DNA from: an uncultured Paracoccaceae bacterium
GTDB taxonomy: Bacteria; Pseudomonadota; Alphaproteobacteria; Rhodobacterales; Rhodobacteraceae
Assembly: GCA_934500835.1 (NCBI GenBank)
Contig: CAKSTR010000007.1
Span: forward strand, 172,459-236,458
DNA: 64,000 nt
Direction of reading: 5' to 3'
Position numbers and translations under genes: made by a program. Under the pieces are notes generated by a model that saw nothing but the letters and a program-made list of their open reading frames with translations, did not search any database and had not been told where the DNA came from. Below are positions 16,268 through 28,657 of the stretch, piece after piece. The stretch's first letter is position 1. Each line of letters opens with the position of its first letter.

Positions 16268-17484
16268 CCGATCACATCCCGTCCGACGCCCCCCGGCTGT
16301 CGCAGGGAGAGTTCATCGCGCTGATCGCGATGCTCTTCGCCACCATCGCCTTCTCGATCGACGCCATGCTGCCGGCCGAGCCGGCGATTGCCGCCGCCTT
16401 CACCCCCGACGACCCCAACCGCGCCAAGCTGGTGGTGGGCGCCTTCTTCCTTGGCATGGGGGTCGGCACCTTCCTGTCGGGCCCGCTGTCCGACACGTTC
16501 GGGCGCAAGCGGGTGATGATCTGGGGCGGGGTGATCTATTCCATCGCCGCGCTGATCTGCATCTTCGCCCAATCGCTTGAGGTGCTGCTGGCCGCCCGCG
16601 TGTTGCAGGGCATCGGCGGCGCCGGTCCGCGGACCGTCTCGCTGGCCATGGTGCGCGACCTTTACAAGGGCCGCGAGATGGCGCGGATCATGTCCTTTGC
16701 CATGATGATCTTCATGGTCGCCCCGGCAGCGGCCCCCCTGCTTGGCCAGCAGATCATCAGCCTTGCCGGCTGGCATGCGATCTTCATCGCCTTCATCGTC
16801 TTTGCGGTGGTGGCGATGCTGTGGCTGGCCATTCGCCAGCCCGAGACGCTGCCGCCCGCCGCCCGTATCCCGCTCAGCCTGCCGGTGCTGATCGCCTCGG
16901 GCAAGGAGCTGTTCTCGCACCGGGTCGTCATCGTCTCGATCATCATCCAGGCGCTGACCATGGCGGTGCTGGTGGCGACGATCTCTTCGGTTCAGGGCAT
17001 CTTCAAGGTCGAGTTCGATCTTGAGCACGACTTCCCCAAATGGTTCGCGCTTGCGGCCATGGTGTCGGCCGGGGCCTCGTTCCTGAACTCGAAGCTGGTG
17101 ATGACGATGGGGATGCGCAAGGTGGCGCGGCTGGCCTTCATCGGCGTGCTGATCATGACCGTGCTGCACTATGGCCTGCTGAAAGCCGATGTGCTGCAGG
17201 GCGACTGGAAATTCGCCGCCTTCTTCATCTGGCTGGTCAGCCTGTTCTGCATGATGGGCCTGACCATGGGCAATCTGAACGCGCTGGCGATGGAGCCGGT
17301 GGGAAGCATCGCCGGTTTCGCCGCCTCGATCATGGCGGCGGTCTCGACCGTGGTTGCGGTGATCCTGTCGACGCCGATCGCGCAGGCCTTTGACGGCACC
17401 CATCAGCCGCTGGTCCTTGGGGCCCTGTTCTGCATCGTGCCCTCGCTGGTGCTGATGCGGTTCCTTGGCCCTTCGCGCAGCTAG
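16264..17484 (+). CDS. MFS transporter, Bcr/CflA drug exporter family
   Basis: A 406-residue inner-membrane proton antiporter with about 12 hydrophobic segments. The family motifs are visible: DAMLPAEPAI in helix 1 and GPLSDTFGRKRVMIWG in the loop between helices 2 and 3, then RVLQGIGGAG. Bcr/CflA members export bicyclomycin, chloramphenicol or small metabolites. As the last gene of the ligase operon it may export a product or toxic acid. It converges on mfd with a four-base overlap. Confidence 0.92.
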   Translation: MTDHIPSDAPRLSQGEFIALIAMLFATIAFSIDAMLPAEPAIAAAFTPDDPNRAKLVVGAFFLGMGVGTFLSGPLSDTFGRKRVMIWGGVIYSIAALICIFAQSLEVLLAARVLQGIGGAGPRTVSLAMVRDLYKGREMARIMSFAMMIFMVAPAAAPLLGQQIISLAGWHAIFIAFIVFAVVAMLWLAIRQPETLPPAARIPLSLPVLIASGKELFSHRVVIVSIIIQALTMAVLVATISSVQGIFKVEFDLEHDFPKWFALAAMVSAGASFLNSKLVMTMGMRKVARLAFIGVLIMTVLHYGLLKADVLQGDWKFAAFFIWLVSLFCMMGLTMGNLNALAMEPVGSIAGFAASIMAAVSTVVAVILSTPIAQAFDGTHQPLVLGALFCIVPSLVLMRFLGPSRS

Positions 17485-20400
17485 GGTCTGGCCGGGGCGG
17501 TCTTCGCGGCCGCCCCGTCGCGCAGCTTCTCGGCCAGATCGCGGGCGATGTTGAACGCGCCCTTGATCCGGTCGCCCTCCGCTTTCATCTCGCCCTGCAG
17601 GACGATCTTGGTGCCCTGCACCTTGGCGGCCCCGCCTTGCGCCTTCAGGAATTCCACCAGACCCGCCGGATTGGCGAACTTGTCGTTGTGGAACTGCACC
17701 GTCGCCCCTTTCGGCCCCGCGTCCAGCCGGCTGATCCCGGCGCGCTTGCACATCGCCTTGATCCGCACGATCAGCATCAGCGTGTTGACCTCTTTGGGCA
17801 GCGGGCCGAAACGGTCGATCAACTCGGCGGCGAAACCTTCCAGTTCCACCTTGGTCTGAAGCGAGGACAGCCGGCGGTAAAGCCCCAGCCGGATGTCGAG
17901 GTCGGGGATGTACTCCTCGGGGATCATCACCGGCACGCCAAGGTTCAGTTGCGGGCTCCAGTCGTCGGAGATCGTCGACAGGCCCTGCAATTCGCCCGAC
18001 TTGATCTTGGCGATCGTCTCTTCCAGCATCTGCTGGTAAAGCTCATAGCCGACCTCCCTGATATGGCCGGACTGTTCCTCGCCCAGAAGGTTCCCTGCCC
18101 CGCGCAGATCAAGGTCATGGCTGGCCAGGTTGAACCCGGCCCCAAGACTGTCGAGGCTGCCAAGCAGCTTCAGCCGCTTTTGCGCCTGCGGGGTCAGCGG
18201 CGCGCGGGGCTTGGTGGTCAGGTAGCAATAGGCCCGCGTCTTCGACCGGCCCACACGCCCGCGTATCTGGTAAAGCTGGCTCAGCCCGAACATGTCCGCC
18301 CGGTGCACGACCATCGTGTTCGCCGTCGGGATATCCAGACCGGATTCCACGATCGACGTCGCCAGAAGCACATCGAACTTGCCATCGTAGAACTGGTTCA
18401 TCCGCTCGTCCAGATCGCCCGCCGCCAATTGGCCATGGGCGATGACATAGCTGACCTCGGGCACATGGGTCTTCAGGAAATCCTCGATCTCCGGCAGGTC
18501 CGAGATGCGCGGCACCACATAGAACGACTGCCCGCCGCGGAAGCGTTCGCGCAAAAGCGCCTCGCGGATCGTCACGGTATCCAGTTCCGACACATAGGTG
18601 CGGATCGCCAGCCGGTCCACCGGCGGGGTGGCGATGATCGAAAGATCGCGCACCCCTGTCAGCGACAGTTGCAGCGTCCGCGGAATCGGCGTCGCGGTCA
18701 GGGTCAGCACATGAACCTCGGACCGCATCGCCTTCAGCCGTTCCTTGTGGGCCACGCCGAAATGCTGCTCCTCGTCGATGACCAGAAGGCCAAGATGTTT
18801 GAAGGTCACGCCCTTGGCCAGCAACGCATGGGTGCCGACGACGATATCCACCTTGCCCTCGGCCATCTCGGCCCGGGTCAGGTTCGCTTCCTTCGTGGAA
18901 ACAAAGCGCGACAAGGGTTTGACGCGGATCGGAAATCCGCGGAAGCGATCGGCGAAGCTGCGATAGTGCTGGCGCGCCAGCAGCGTGGTCGGGCAGACCA
19001 CGGCCACCTGCATGCCCGACAGCGCCGCCACGAAGGCCGCGCGCATCGCCACCTCGGTCTTGCCGAAACCCACATCGCCGACGATCAGCCGGTCCATCGG
19101 GCTGCCCTTCTCCAGATCGGCCACCACATCGGCGATGGCGGCAAGCTGGTCGTCGGTCTCCTGATAGGGGAAGCGGGCGGCAAAGGCCTCCCAGATCGAA
19201 TGCGGCGCCTCAAGGATCGGCGCATGGCGCAGCGCGCGTTCGGCGGCGACGCGCATCAGCCGTTCGGCAATCTCGCGGATACGTTCCTTGAGCTTCGCCT
19301 TCTTGGCCTGCCAGGCGCCGCCGCCCAGCCGGTCCAGCAGACCTTCCTCATGGCCATAGCGGCTGAGAAGTTCGATATTCTCGACCGGCAGGTAAAGCTT
19401 TGCGTTGTCAGCATATTCCAGCATGACGCAGGCATGCGGCGCGCCAAGGGCGGTGATGGTCTCCAGCCCAAGATAGCGGCCGACACCATGTTCGACATGC
19501 ACCACCAGATCGCCGGGCGACAGCGTGTCGACCTCGCGCAGGAAGTTCTCGGCCTTGCGCTTGCGGCGGGGCTTGCCGACCAGCCGGTCGCCCAGAACAT
19601 CCTGCTCCGAGATCACCGCCAGCCCCTGCGCGGTGAAGCCCGCCTCCAGCGCCCAGACGGCAAGGAAGAGACCGCCCTTGCCCGCAGGCAGCGCCCGCAG
19701 ATCCTCGATCTCGGTCGAGGCCATGCCCTGATCGGTCAAAAGCCCTTTCAGTCGCTCGCGCGCGCCATCGGACCAGCTGGCGATGACCACCTGCGCATCT
19801 TGACGCAACGCGCGAACATGATCCGCCAAGGCCGCAAAGAGGCTTACTTTTTCCTGTTGCCGCTCGGGTGCGAAATTGCGGCCGATCCGCCCGCCGGCAT
19901 CCAGAACCTCGGGGCCCGGCGCTTGCGGCAGCGCAGACAACTGGATCATCCGATGGCCGGCAACCGCCGCGTCCCAGGCCGCATCGTCAAGGTAGAGAAG
20001 GCCCGCCGCGACCGGCTTGTAGACCGTGTCGATCCGGCCCTTGGCGGCCAGGGCCTCGGCCCGGGCATCATAGGCGTCGTCCACCACTTCCCACCGCGCC
20101 AGCCTTGCCGGGGTGACCTGGTCGTCCAGCATGACCGAGGCATCGGGCAGGTAGTCCAGCAGGGTTTCCAGCCTTGCGTGGAAGAACGGCAGCCAATGCT
20201 CCATCCCCTGATGCTTGCGGCCCGCGCTGACCGCCTCATACAGGGGGTCGTCCGTGCCGGCCGCGCCAAACTCGGCCCGGTAGTTCTGACGGAACCGGGT
20301 GATCGACGCTTCATCCAGCACCACTTCCGACACCGGCGCGAAATCGACGCGGGACAGCTTCTGGACGGTGCGCTGCGTGCCGGCATCGAAGCGCCGCGCG

Positions 20401-20942
20401 CCGTCCAGCACATCGCCAAAGAAATCCAGCCGCACCGGACCGCCCGGCCCCGGAGGATAGATGTCGACGATACCCCCCCGTATGGCGAAATCCCCCGGCT
20501 CGGCCACGGTCGAGACCGGCGAGAACCCCATCCGCGCCAGGAACCCACGCAGCCGGTCCTCGTCCACCCGGTCGCCGACCGCGGCGCGGAAGGACGACGC
20601 CCGCACCACATCGCGCGCCGGAATGCGCTGCGTGACCGCGTTCAGTGTCGACAGCACCATCACCGGCCCGGGCAGACCATCGGCCAGCGCCGCCAGCGTG
20701 GCCATCCGACGGCTGGAAATCTCGGGGTTTGGCGATACGCGGTCGTATGGCAGGCAATCCCATGCCGGAAACTCCAGCACCGGCACCTGCGGCGCCCAGA
20801 CCGCCAGTGCGGCCCGCATCGCCTCGGCCCGCTTGTCGTCGCGGGCGACATGCAGCACGGTCCTGCCGCGCTCCAGTTCCCGCAAGAGAAGTGTCGCGTC
20901 AAAACCCTCGGGGGCGCCGCCAAGGAGGATCCGGTCAGCCAT
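17481..20942 (-). CDS. mfd: Transcription-repair coupling factor
   Basis: Mfd, 1153 residues, which displaces RNA polymerase stalled at DNA damage and recruits UvrA. The order is normal: N-terminal UvrB-homology modules, the RNA-polymerase-interacting domain (SPGDLVVHVEHGVGRYLGLE, about residue 480), then the RecG-like translocase with Walker A GDVGFGKTEVAMRA, Walker B/DEEQ box VIDEEQHFG, TATPIPRTL and the TRG motif region RAYCYLTT, and the C-terminal D7 domain. The start ATG at 20942 lies three bases after the upstream membrane-protein gene stop, so both are cotranscribed. Confidence 0.98.
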   Translation of the reverse strand: MADRILLGGAPEGFDATLLLRELERGRTVLHVARDDKRAEAMRAALAVWAPQVPVLEFPAWDCLPYDRVSPNPEISSRRMATLAALADGLPGPVMVLSTLNAVTQRIPARDVVRASSFRAAVGDRVDEDRLRGFLARMGFSPVSTVAEPGDFAIRGGIVDIYPPGPGGPVRLDFFGDVLDGARRFDAGTQRTVQKLSRVDFAPVSEVVLDEASITRFRQNYRAEFGAAGTDDPLYEAVSAGRKHQGMEHWLPFFHARLETLLDYLPDASVMLDDQVTPARLARWEVVDDAYDARAEALAAKGRIDTVYKPVAAGLLYLDDAAWDAAVAGHRMIQLSALPQAPGPEVLDAGGRIGRNFAPERQQEKVSLFAALADHVRALRQDAQVVIASWSDGARERLKGLLTDQGMASTEIEDLRALPAGKGGLFLAVWALEAGFTAQGLAVISEQDVLGDRLVGKPRRKRKAENFLREVDTLSPGDLVVHVEHGVGRYLGLETITALGAPHACVMLEYADNAKLYLPVENIELLSRYGHEEGLLDRLGGGAWQAKKAKLKERIREIAERLMRVAAERALRHAPILEAPHSIWEAFAARFPYQETDDQLAAIADVVADLEKGSPMDRLIVGDVGFGKTEVAMRAAFVAALSGMQVAVVCPTTLLARQHYRSFADRFRGFPIRVKPLSRFVSTKEANLTRAEMAEGKVDIVVGTHALLAKGVTFKHLGLLVIDEEQHFGVAHKERLKAMRSEVHVLTLTATPIPRTLQLSLTGVRDLSIIATPPVDRLAIRTYVSELDTVTIREALLRERFRGGQSFYVVPRISDLPEIEDFLKTHVPEVSYVIAHGQLAAGDLDERMNQFYDGKFDVLLATSIVESGLDIPTANTMVVHRADMFGLSQLYQIRGRVGRSKTRAYCYLTTKPRAPLTPQAQKRLKLLGSLDSLGAGFNLASHDLDLRGAGNLLGEEQSGHIREVGYELYQQMLEETIAKIKSGELQGLSTISDDWSPQLNLGVPVMIPEEYIPDLDIRLGLYRRLSSLQTKVELEGFAAELIDRFGPLPKEVNTLMLIVRIKAMCKRAGISRLDAGPKGATVQFHNDKFANPAGLVEFLKAQGGAAKVQGTKIVLQGEMKAEGDRIKGAFNIARDLAEKLRDGAAAKTAPARP

Positions 20943-20945
20943 GGC

Positions 20946-22608
<1,663 letters not shown>

Positions 22609-22654
22609 CCGCGGCGGGCCTTCGCCTGCCCGGCCACGGGATCTGGCAGGGCTG

Positions 22655-22683
22655 GTGACATTCGCTGCCAAACACGCTAGGGT
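22655..22683 (+). promoter_or_regulatory. Candidate promoter of the SYLF lipoprotein gene
   Basis: GTGACA (22655-22660), 17 bases, TAGGGT (22678-22683), about 50 bases before the ATG at 22735. Confidence 0.4.
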
Positions 22684-22734
22684 TGGTATGGGACCGGGGC
22701 CAGAGACCCCGGCCAAGAGGCACGAGAGGACGAG

Positions 22735-23292
22735 ATGCAGAATTCCACGACACGGCGGAGTGTTCTTTGCGGTCTGGGGGCGACCACCCTTCTGGCCGCC
22801 TGTGGCAATGGTGTGGGCTCGAACGGGGCGGCGCAGATCGATGCGCGGGTCGATGCGACGCAGAACTATCTCTTCGGGCGTTACCCCGGCACCCGCGATC
22901 TGGCATCGCGCGCGTCGGGCATCCTGTTCATGCCGCTGATGACCGAGGCCGGGCTGATCTACGGCGGTGCCTTCGGGCGCGGCGCGCTGCGCATCCAGGG
23001 GGCGACGGTCGATTACTACTCGGCGGCCAAGGCCTCGATCGGGCTGCAGATCGGCGCCCAGCAATATGCGCATACGCTGTTCTTCATGACGCCAGAGGCG
23101 CTGGAGGATTTCCGCCGCTCGAAGGGGTGGGCAGCCAGCGCGGACCTGCGCTATGCCACGCCCGAGGAAGGCGGCGCCATCGGCAAGGCCACCACCGAGA
23201 TCGAGCCGGTGATCGCCTTCGTCTTCGGCCAGCAGGGGCTGATTGCCGGCGCCTCGCTTGCGGGCGTGAAATACACCCGCATCATTCCCTGA
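22735..23292 (+). CDS. SYLF/YSC84-type lipid-binding lipoprotein
   Basis: A 185-residue secreted protein. The N-terminus has a signal peptide with a lipobox (LLAAC, lipidated Cys about residue 23) after a twin-Arg-like start TTRRSVL. The mature part is the SYLF pattern: ASGILFMPLMTEAGLIYGG, YYSAAKASIGLQIGAQ, FFMTPEALEDFRRSKGW. Such domains bind phosphoinositides or other lipids; the bacterial role is unknown. It converges on the dehydrogenase gene with a strong hairpin between. Confidence 0.82.
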   Translation: MQNSTTRRSVLCGLGATTLLAACGNGVGSNGAAQIDARVDATQNYLFGRYPGTRDLASRASGILFMPLMTEAGLIYGGAFGRGALRIQGATVDYYSAAKASIGLQIGAQQYAHTLFFMTPEALEDFRRSKGWAASADLRYATPEEGGAIGKATTEIEPVIAFVFGQQGLIAGASLAGVKYTRIIP

Positions 23293-23297
23293 AGCGG

Positions 23298-23320
23298 CAT
23301 ACGGGGCCGTATGGCCCCGT
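23298..23320. terminator. Bidirectional hairpin between convergent genes
   Basis: ACGGGGCC (23301-23308) and GGCCCCGT (23313-23320) form a perfect eight-base-pair stem with loop GTAT; the overlapping CATACGG/CCGTATG is a second, alternative inverted repeat. It has no U-run on either side. It reaches the first base of the stop codon of the minus-strand gene. Confidence 0.55.
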
Positions 23321-24183
23321 CACTTCAGCCGGCGGATCAGGCTGGAGGTGTCGTTGCGCCCCCCTTCCATCAACTGCACGTCCTTGTAGAACTGGTCGAC
23401 CAGGGCGGTGACCGGCAGGCGTGCGCCGATCTCGTCCGCCGTTGCCAGACAGATCGCCAGATCCTTGCGCATCCAGTCCACCGCGAAGCCGAAGTCGAAT
23501 TCATCCTTCAGCATGGTCTTGTGACGGTTGACCATCTGCCAGCTGCCGGCGGCGCCCTGCGAGATCACCTCCACCACCTTCTCGCCGTCAAGGCCCGCCT
23601 TCTGGCCGAAGGCCAGCGCCTCGGACAGGCCCTGCATCAGGCCCGCGATGCAGATCTGGTTCATCATCTTGGCCAGTTGCCCCGCGCCCGACCCGCCCAG
23701 AAGCCGGCAGACACGGGCATAGGCGGCCATCACCGGCTCGGCCGCGGCATAGTCCGACCCGGTCCCGCCGCACATGATCGACAGCACGCCATTCTCGGCC
23801 CCCGCCTGCCCGCCCGAAACCGGGGCATCGACAAAGCCAAGACCACGGGCAACCGCGATGCCCGACAACTCGCGCGTGACCCGCGCGGAAACGGTGGTGT
23901 GGTCGACAAAGATCGCCCCGGGGTCCATGCCGGCAAAGGCACCATCCGCCCCCGTACAGACCTGGCGCAGATCGTCGTCATTGCCGACGCAGGCCATCAC
24001 GAATTCGGCCCCCAGGGCCGCCTCGCGCGCAGAGGCCGCCGCCTGACCGCCATGCCTGGCCACCCAGGCCTCGGCCTTGGCGGCGGTGCGGTTCCACACC
24101 GTCACCTGGTGCCCCTTGGCCACCAGATGCCCCGCCATCGGAAACCCCATCACCCCAAGCCCGAGGAAAGCCACCTGCGCCAT
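23320..24183 (-). CDS. NAD(P)-dependent beta-hydroxyacid dehydrogenase (3-hydroxyisobutyrate dehydrogenase family)
   Basis: A 287-residue enzyme that oxidises a short beta-hydroxyacid such as 3-hydroxyisobutyrate, tartronate or 6-phosphogluconate-like substrates. The cofactor motif FLGLGVMGFPMAGHL is N-terminal. The substrate signature FVDAPVSGGQAGAENG is near residue 120, and the catalytic lysine lies in GQLAKMMNQI near 170. The start at 24183 has AAGGGG upstream. No valine-degradation genes are adjacent, so the exact substrate stays open. Confidence 0.9.
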   Translation of the reverse strand: MAQVAFLGLGVMGFPMAGHLVAKGHQVTVWNRTAAKAEAWVARHGGQAAASAREAALGAEFVMACVGNDDDLRQVCTGADGAFAGMDPGAIFVDHTTVSARVTRELSGIAVARGLGFVDAPVSGGQAGAENGVLSIMCGGTGSDYAAAEPVMAAYARVCRLLGGSGAGQLAKMMNQICIAGLMQGLSEALAFGQKAGLDGEKVVEVISQGAAGSWQMVNRHKTMLKDEFDFGFAVDWMRKDLAICLATADEIGARLPVTALVDQFYKDVQLMEGGRNDTSSLIRRLK

Positions 24184-24268
24184 CGTGAACCCCTTGCGAT
24201 TGCCCTGTCTTGTCATATGGACTAGGAACCGATCCCGTCACCATCGTCAAGCACGGCCCGGAAACCCC

Positions 24269-26743
24269 ATGTTCACGCTCTTCCGCTGGCTCCTGCGCAT
24301 CGTATCGGCCGTTCTTGCCCTGTCATTGCTGGCAGGTCTGGTGCTGTACTGGTTCCTGTCGCGGTCGCTGATCGACTATTCCGAGGATTTCACCCTGGCC
24401 GGCCTTGATGGGCCGGTCGAGATCGTGCGCAACAACGACTCGGTGCCGCATATCTTCGGGCAAAGCGACCATGACGTCTATTTCGCGCTGGGTTTCGCCC
24501 ATGCGCAGGACCGGCTCTGGCAGATGACCATGCTGCGGCGGACGGCGCAGGGGCGGCTTTCCGAGATCTTCGGCGCCCGCACCCTTCCGGTGGACGAGAT
24601 GCTGCGCCGGCTGGATCTTTACAATCTGTCGCTGCAATCGGTGAAGGCGCAGGATGCCGAGACCCTGGCAGCCCTGCAGGCCTATGCCGACGGGGTGAAT
24701 GCCTGGATCGGCCAGGTGAACGAAGGGGCGCGCGGCCGGGGCGCGCCCGAATTCTGGCTGTTCTCGCCCGAGATCTCGGCCTGGGCGCCCGCGGATTCCA
24801 TCGCCATCCTCAAGCTCATGGCGCTGCAGCTTTCGTCGCATGCCTCGGACGAGGTGCTGCGGGCGCAGTTGTCGCTGGTGCTGCCGCCCGAGCGGCTGGG
24901 CGATGTGATGCCCGAGGACCCCGGCAAGGGGGTCGCCGCCCTGCCGCAGTATTCGGAGCTGATCCCCGGCGCGCTGCCCGGCCTGCCGGTGAAGACCGCG
25001 GCGCTGCCGTTCGATCCGGTGCCCGACCTTGGCCTTGCCGGCGCGTCCAACGCCTGGGCGGCCGAGGCGCGGCGGTCGGCCGCCGGTGGCTCGCTTCTGG
25101 CCAATGACCCGCATCTGGGCTTCACCGCGCCGACGATCTGGTATCTCGCGCGGCTGGAACTGACCTCGGGCGGCGTGATCGGGGGCACCATTCCGGGGGT
25201 GCCGGTGGTGCTGATCGGACGTTCCGATCAACTGGGCTGGGGGCTGACCACCGCCTATCTGGACGATCAGGACGTGGTGATCGAGAAGCTGAACCCCTCC
25301 AACCCCGAAGAATACGCCCTGCCCGATGGCACATGGGCCAAGTTCGACACCCGCCAGACCATCGTCACCGTGAAGGATGCCGAACCCGTCACCCTGACCC
25401 TGCGCTGGAGCCGCAACGGCCCGGTGCTGTCTGGCAACCAGTTCAGCCTTGGCACGGTGACGCCGGCGGGCCATGTCGCCGCGCTGAGCTGGACGGCGCT
25501 GTCGGGCGCGGACACCTCGATGACGGCGGCGATGCGGGTCATGCATGCGCAGACCGTGGCCGAGGCGCTGGAGGGCGGGCGGCTGCACATCGCGCCGGCC
25601 CAGAACCTGATGCTGGCCGGGCCGGACGGGATCGCCATGCAGGTGATCGGCGCGATGCCGGTCCGCGATGCGGCGCATCCCAGTCAGGGGCGGATGCCCT
25701 CGCCGGGCTGGAACCCGGCGGTGGGGTTCAAGGGCACCTACCCCTATGACGAGAACCCGCGCTTCGTGAATCCCGACAGCGGAATTCTTGGCAATACCAA
25801 CAACAAGACCATCGACCGGCCCTTCCCGCATCACCTGTCTTTCCTGTGGGGCGACACGCAGCGGATCCGGCGCTGGCTGACCCTGATGCAGACGCGCGAG
25901 GTGCATACCCGCGAAAGCTTCATCGAGGCGCAGCTGGATACGGTCGATCCGACCTCGCGGCTTCTGCTGCCGCTGGTGGGGGCGGATCTGTGGTATACCG
26001 GCACCCCGGCGGCCGAGGGCACGCCCGAGCGGCTGCGCCAGCGTGCGCTGATCCTTCTGGCCGAATGGAACGGCGAGATGAACGAACACATGCCCGAACC
26101 GCTGATCGCGACCGCCTGGATCCGGGCGGTGCAGGACCGGCTGGTGCGCGACGAGCTGGGGCCGCTGGCCGACAGGTTCACCCATCCCGACCCGGTGTTC
26201 ATCGAGCGGGTGTTCCGCAACACCAATGGTGCTGCGGCCTGGTGCGACGTGATCCAGTCGGCCGCGGTCGAGACCTGCACCGACATCGCGCGCGATGCGC
26301 TGGATGAGGCCCTGCTGCGGCTGACCGAGACCTATGGTCCGAATCTGGAAAGCTGGCGTTGGGGCGATGCCCATCAGGCAACGCATGACCATCCGGTCCT
26401 GGGCGAGGTGCCCTTCCTGAAGTGGTTCGTGAACATCCGCCAGTCGACCAGCGGCGGCGATGACACGCTGATGCGCGGCAAGACCGCCGGAACAGGGCCG
26501 AACCCCTATCTGAACGTGCATGGCGCGGGCTATCGCGGGGTCTATGACTTCGCCGACCCGGATTCCTCGGTCTTCATCTCGGCCACCGGCCAGTCGGGGC
26601 ATCCGCTCAGCCGGCATTACGACGATCTGGGCGAGTTGTGGCGGCGCGGCGAATACATCCCGATGTCGCTGGATTCCGAACTGGCGCGGGCGGCGGCGGT
26701 GGGGATCATGCATCTGACGCCGGAGGGGGGCGCGGCGCCCTGA
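24269..26743 (+). CDS. Penicillin acylase family N-terminal nucleophile hydrolase
   Basis: An 824-residue precursor of the Ntn-hydrolase fold. After an N-terminal anchor or signal segment (residues about 5-28) comes the alpha-chain region, with GQSDHDVYFALGFAHAQDR, then the autoprocessing site GASNAW; Ser-260 would become the N-terminal nucleophile of the beta chain, which starts SNAWAAEARRS. PHLGFTAPTIWYLARL and GTIPGVPVVLIGRS are conserved. Natural substrates in Gram-negatives include acyl-homoserine lactones and other amides, so quorum quenching is possible but unproven. Divergent from the dehydrogenase at 24183. Confidence 0.93.
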   Translation: MFTLFRWLLRIVSAVLALSLLAGLVLYWFLSRSLIDYSEDFTLAGLDGPVEIVRNNDSVPHIFGQSDHDVYFALGFAHAQDRLWQMTMLRRTAQGRLSEIFGARTLPVDEMLRRLDLYNLSLQSVKAQDAETLAALQAYADGVNAWIGQVNEGARGRGAPEFWLFSPEISAWAPADSIAILKLMALQLSSHASDEVLRAQLSLVLPPERLGDVMPEDPGKGVAALPQYSELIPGALPGLPVKTAALPFDPVPDLGLAGASNAWAAEARRSAAGGSLLANDPHLGFTAPTIWYLARLELTSGGVIGGTIPGVPVVLIGRSDQLGWGLTTAYLDDQDVVIEKLNPSNPEEYALPDGTWAKFDTRQTIVTVKDAEPVTLTLRWSRNGPVLSGNQFSLGTVTPAGHVAALSWTALSGADTSMTAAMRVMHAQTVAEALEGGRLHIAPAQNLMLAGPDGIAMQVIGAMPVRDAAHPSQGRMPSPGWNPAVGFKGTYPYDENPRFVNPDSGILGNTNNKTIDRPFPHHLSFLWGDTQRIRRWLTLMQTREVHTRESFIEAQLDTVDPTSRLLLPLVGADLWYTGTPAAEGTPERLRQRALILLAEWNGEMNEHMPEPLIATAWIRAVQDRLVRDELGPLADRFTHPDPVFIERVFRNTNGAAAWCDVIQSAAVETCTDIARDALDEALLRLTETYGPNLESWRWGDAHQATHDHPVLGEVPFLKWFVNIRQSTSGGDDTLMRGKTAGTGPNPYLNVHGAGYRGVYDFADPDSSVFISATGQSGHPLSRHYDDLGELWRRGEYIPMSLDSELARAAAVGIMHLTPEGGAAP

Positions 26744-26863
26744 AAGCGAGGGCTTCGCTTCTGACCGAGAGCCGGGGGTTTTGCACCCCCGCGACCATTG
26801 GTTGCTTGAACCAATGGCGCAACCATGATCGCACCCCCGCAGGATATTTTTGCCAAAGTGAAG
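26744..26863. repeat. Hairpin cluster with dispersed intergenic motif, copy B
   Basis: Between the convergent acylase and hflX ends lie three perfect hairpins: AAGCGA/TCGCTT (26744-26760), CGGGGGT/ACCCCCG (26773-26791) and CCATTGGTT/AACCAATGG (26795-26817). At 26836-26863 the motif is on the minus strand (CTTCACTTTGGC, then AAATATCC, TGCGGG). The cluster likely terminates both genes. Confidence 0.7.
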
Positions 26864-26886
26864 GCGGGGCAGCGGGAGTTACGGAT

Positions 26887-28223
<1,337 letters not shown>

Positions 28224-28227
<4 letters not shown>

Positions 28228-28457
28228 TCTTCGCCTTCGTAAAGGTTGACGGGCGCGCCGGGCATGATGGTCGAGATCGCGTGCTTGTAGACCAGTTGCG
28301 ATTGGCCGTCGCGGCGCAGGAGCACGCAGAAATTGTCGAACCAGGTGATAACGCCCTGCAGCTTCACCCCGTTGATCAGGAAGATCGTGACCGGAACCTT
28401 GGCCTTTCGGACATGGTTCAGGAATGCGTCCTGCAGGTTTTGCTTGTCGCCAGCCAT
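28224..28457 (-). CDS. hfq: RNA chaperone Hfq
   Basis: Hfq, 77 residues, a hexameric Sm-like protein that pairs small RNAs with mRNAs. Sm1 ([20 protein letters not shown]) and Sm2 ([10 protein letters not shown], close to the usual YKHAIST) are complete, and [12 protein letters not shown] forms the N-terminal helix with the proximal face residues. The short acidic C-terminus (YEGED) is typical of alphaproteobacteria. hflX starts inside its stop codon, the same hfq-hflX coupling as in Escherichia coli. Confidence 0.98.
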
Positions 28458-28574
28458 TCTTGTTTTGCCTTGCCTTGTTGGCCCACGTTCAACCGCGGGT
28501 TCGTGAAAACCGGATGCAATCCGCCGTCATCCTGATCCATGCGTCTCGGGATGGGTAAAGTATGATATGGGATC

Positions 28575-28601
28575 GGCGGATATTCCAGAGACAAAATCAG
28601 G
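28575..28601 (-). repeat. Degenerate copy of the dispersed intergenic motif
   Basis: GGCGGATATTCCAG followed by AGACAAAATCAGG resembles the copy at 58202-58226 in minus orientation. It lies in the 200-base gap between trkH and hfq. Weak match. Confidence 0.35.
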
Positions 28602-28603
28602 CT

Positions 28604-28631
28604 TTTATGCAACAGTTCCCGCCTATTGCAA
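28604..28631 (-). promoter_or_regulatory. Candidate hfq promoter
   Basis: On the minus strand TTGCAA (28626-28631) and CATAAA (28604-28609) are 16 bases apart, in an AT-rich part of the trkH-hfq gap. A start near 28597 would give a leader of about 140 bases. Other pairings are possible. Confidence 0.35.
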
Positions 28632-28657
28632 CGTTGCCGCGTTCTGTTTGCGACAGG

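Noticed and set aside
24323..26713. 796-codon minus-strand frame opposite the penicillin acylase
   Set aside because: Antisense shadow; composition is His/Arg/Gln-rich and no family motif is seen.
28418..28612. 64-codon frame upstream of and overlapping hfq
   Set aside because: Overlaps the hfq ribosome site and early codons in another frame; no conserved features and no ribosome site. It lies in the probable hfq leader.
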